From NCBI GenBank assembly GCA_016699535.1, contig CP064980.1, positions 2,488,001 to 2,552,000 of the forward strand: 64,000 nt of DNA, written 5' to 3'. Position numbers and translations under genes: made by a program. Shown one piece after another: positions 62,666-64,000 of this stretch (position 1 is the first letter of the stretch; every line of letters begins with the position of its first letter). Below the pieces are notes generated by a model. The model ran no database searches. It was not told the DNA's origin and saw only the letters and a list, made by a program, of their open reading frames with translations. The DNA is from Myxococcales bacterium (GTDB taxonomy: Bacteria; Myxococcota_A; Polyangia; Polyangiales; GCA-016699535).

Positions 62666-63435
62666 TACAAAGCCTGCTCATCTTTTGCGGTGATGGCCCG
62701 CGCCAACATCACATCCCAGACAGCGGCTCGCAGGTTCAGAGCCGAGATAGCTCCGAAGCGAATGGCTTCGCGTTTGTTGCTCCGATCCGCTGCAAGGTCT
62801 TTGGCGATTTGAATCAAATGATCGGCGTGCTCTTCGTCGCATTTAGCGTGCAGCTCAAAAAAGAAACGATCATCGTCGCTAAGCGAGCTGTGCAGCTTTA
62901 GCCCTTCGTTGATATAACCGTAGATGGTTGGCACGACGAACTCGGTACCAATCCCCATGCCGCCAAGTGCTACGCCGGGTTGCCTTGACTGACATTTTTG
63001 CAAAAACAAATCCCGCCAGACCAAGACCGTGGGCGCCGGGCGGTGCTCTTTGTCGAAAGCCTCATTCACACCCGCTGCTTCTCGAAACATTTGGAACAAG
63101 CGCGTGTGTGGGATTTTAGCGAGCTCATTGCTGTTAGGATCGCCTTTTTCTTCTTCAAGATTATGATAAATGAGTTCTCGATGCGCGTCTTTTTCCAAAC
63201 TACCAATGACGCCTTCAAGATAACTTATAAACTCTCGCCCATAAAAACCATATTGATAGGCGTAGTCGCGAACGGCCCAGGCCATGTCGGGTAAATCACC
63301 GGAAGCCAGTCGTTGCAAATAGGGATGATGAACTGCTCTGTGTTCAAGCGCTTCTCGGCATAGCGCATCGATAAACTCATCGGCTGATCCGCTGTATAGA
63401 AGTTGCCATGATGCGTGGCGTGACATGCTCCGCAT
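62665..63435 (-). CDS. Heme-oxygenase-like diiron enzyme (TenA/PqqC/CADD-type)
   Basis: A 256-residue all-helical protein. Helix 1 has EALEHRAVHHPYLQRL with the first Glu/His ligands (about 29-37), helix 3 YHNLEEEKGDPN (about 90-101), and the late FFELHAKCDEEHADHLIQIA (about 189-208) supplies the Asp/His ligands. The pattern is that of heme-oxygenase-like domain-containing oxidases (HDOs), such as CADD, that use a diiron or similar centre, rather than thiaminase TenA. Starts at 63435 or at the ATG at 63426. It is the first gene of an operon with a methyltransferase and an ATP-grasp ligase, so it may modify the same substrate. Confidence 0.72.
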   Translation of the reverse strand: MRSMSRHASWQLLYSGSADEFIDALCREALEHRAVHHPYLQRLASGDLPDMAWAVRDYAYQYGFYGREFISYLEGVIGSLEKDAHRELIYHNLEEEKGDPNSNELAKIPHTRLFQMFREAAGVNEAFDKEHRPAPTVLVWRDLFLQKCQSRQPGVALGGMGIGTEFVVPTIYGYINEGLKLHSSLSDDDRFFFELHAKCDEEHADHLIQIAKDLAADRSNKREAIRFGAISALNLRAAVWDVMLARAITAKDEQAL

Positions 63436-63491
63436 TTTAGCTCAGAAGATTGAAAATGGACACAAAGCGTCAATGGTAGGAACATGCCCAC

Positions 63492-64000
63492 ATGGACTCG
63501 ATACAGGGAAGTAAAAAGACTCGACGGGAGTTCTTAGAGCTCAGTGGCCAAGCTGCCTTTGTGGCAGCAGCTGGCAGCGTCATGCTTAGCGGCGTGGCTT
63601 GTGGGGATTCAAGCAAAAAACTTCGCATTGGGGTGGTCGGCGGTAACTTTGGTCTTGAATTTCCTTTTCATTTACATCCCAACGCTCAAGTCACGGCGGT
63701 AAGTGATTTGCGCGAGGAGCGGTTAAAGAGACTGCAAGGTCTTCATACGAAAGCTACGCCCTACCCATCGCTTGAGGAACTGCTTAAAAAGGAAAAGAAC
63801 ATCGATGCAGTAGCCTTGTTCACGGAAGGCCCACAACACGCGAAGCATGTGCTTGCCTGCTTTGATCGTGGTCTTCACGTATTGTGCGCTGTGCCAGCGT
63901 GTTTTTCGTTGGACGAAGCCCAAGCGTTGACTGACAAGCAAAAGAAAACAGGTCTCACCTACATGATGGCGGAGACGAGTTACTATCGTGCGGGCTGCAT
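63492..64000 (+). CDS. Tat-exported Gfo/Idh/MocA-family oxidoreductase (3' end outside window)
   Basis: A frame open from the ATG at 63492 to the end, at least 169 residues. The N-terminus is a twin-arginine signal: KKTRREFLELSG, then a hydrophobic stretch ending VMLSGVACGDS with a lipobox-like VAC, so it may be an exported lipoprotein. Then LRIGVVGGNFGLEFPFHLHP gives the NAD(P) Rossmann motif, and VTAVSDLREERLKRLQ, ALFTEGPQHAKHVLACFDRG and HVLCAVPACFSLDEAQ match the Gfo/Idh/MocA family. AGGA lies about 12 nt upstream of the start. Divergent from the HDO-like gene. The substrate is unknown; members act on sugars. Confidence 0.85.
   Translation, partial: MDSIQGSKKTRREFLELSGQAAFVAAAGSVMLSGVACGDSSKKLRIGVVGGNFGLEFPFHLHPNAQVTAVSDLREERLKRLQGLHTKATPYPSLEELLKKEKNIDAVALFTEGPQHAKHVLACFDRGLHVLCAVPACFSLDEAQALTDKQKKTGLTYMMAETSYYRAGC

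Overview
The window looks like a chromosomal segment of a Gram-negative, piliated deltaproteobacterium-type organism (Myxococcota or a relative). The evidence is a Ser/Thr kinase fused to PEGA repeats, many lipoproteins with Cys-rich or beta-propeller domains, several type IV pilins with a PilR-type sigma-54 activator, and a BamB/YfgM outer-membrane assembly pair. No rRNA, tRNA or CRISPR array was seen. Most genes lie on the minus strand between 5.9 and 46 kb and on the plus strand between 46 and 58.7 kb.

Layout. 1-5.9 kb: the end of a hypothetical gene, a phosphodiester-glycosidase-like protein and a PEGA kinase, the last two frameshifted. 5.9-10.6 kb: pilin island with three prepilin-type genes, a TPR-like membrane protein, PilR, and a good sigma-54 promoter before the major pilin. 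10.7-17 kb: housekeeping genes (enoyl-CoA hydratase, lipoprotein, YfgM-like/BamB, outer-membrane barrel, ComEA-like, aspartate kinase). 17.2-23 kb: accessory region with a nucleotidyltransferase-like gene pair, a 201-bp element bounded by perfect 19-bp inverted repeats, and a PD-(D/E)xK nuclease with a small partner. 23-36.5 kb: a long minus-strand array of secreted-protein genes in which a module (PEGA protein plus Cys-rich lipoprotein) has been amplified at least three times, with unrelated cargo genes between copies. 36.5-46 kb: DUF4143 ATPase, flippase-like protein, ribE/ribD/nrdR, mnmA, cysteine desulfurase and a hybrid sensor kinase. 46-64 kb: GspE-N/GAF protein and a surface-polysaccharide cluster (rfbB, wecE, rfbA, GT2, flippase, large membrane proteins, methyltransferases, a 2OG-Fe(II) oxygenase), then a heme-oxygenase-like enzyme/methyltransferase/ATP-grasp operon and the start of a Tat-exported Gfo/Idh/MocA oxidoreductase.

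How the genes fit together. RfbA, RfbB and WecE together would make dTDP-4-amino-4,6-dideoxygalactose, and the neighbouring GT2, flippase and membrane proteins would use it in a surface glycan. MnmA and the cysteine desulfurase could form a sulfur-relay pair for tRNA 2-thiolation. PilR very likely drives the pilin gene through the sigma-54 site at 8100-8115.

Sequence quality. At least nine otherwise intact genes are split by single-base shifts, mostly in A, T or G runs. This looks much more like homopolymer sequencing error than gene decay, so such genes are given here as single loci spanning both frames. The most interesting biology is the amplified PEGA/Cys-rich lipoprotein array with its inserted cargo. 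The accessory gene pairs at 19-23 kb and the ATP-grasp/methyltransferase/diiron-oxidase-like operon at 60.6-63.4 kb come next.
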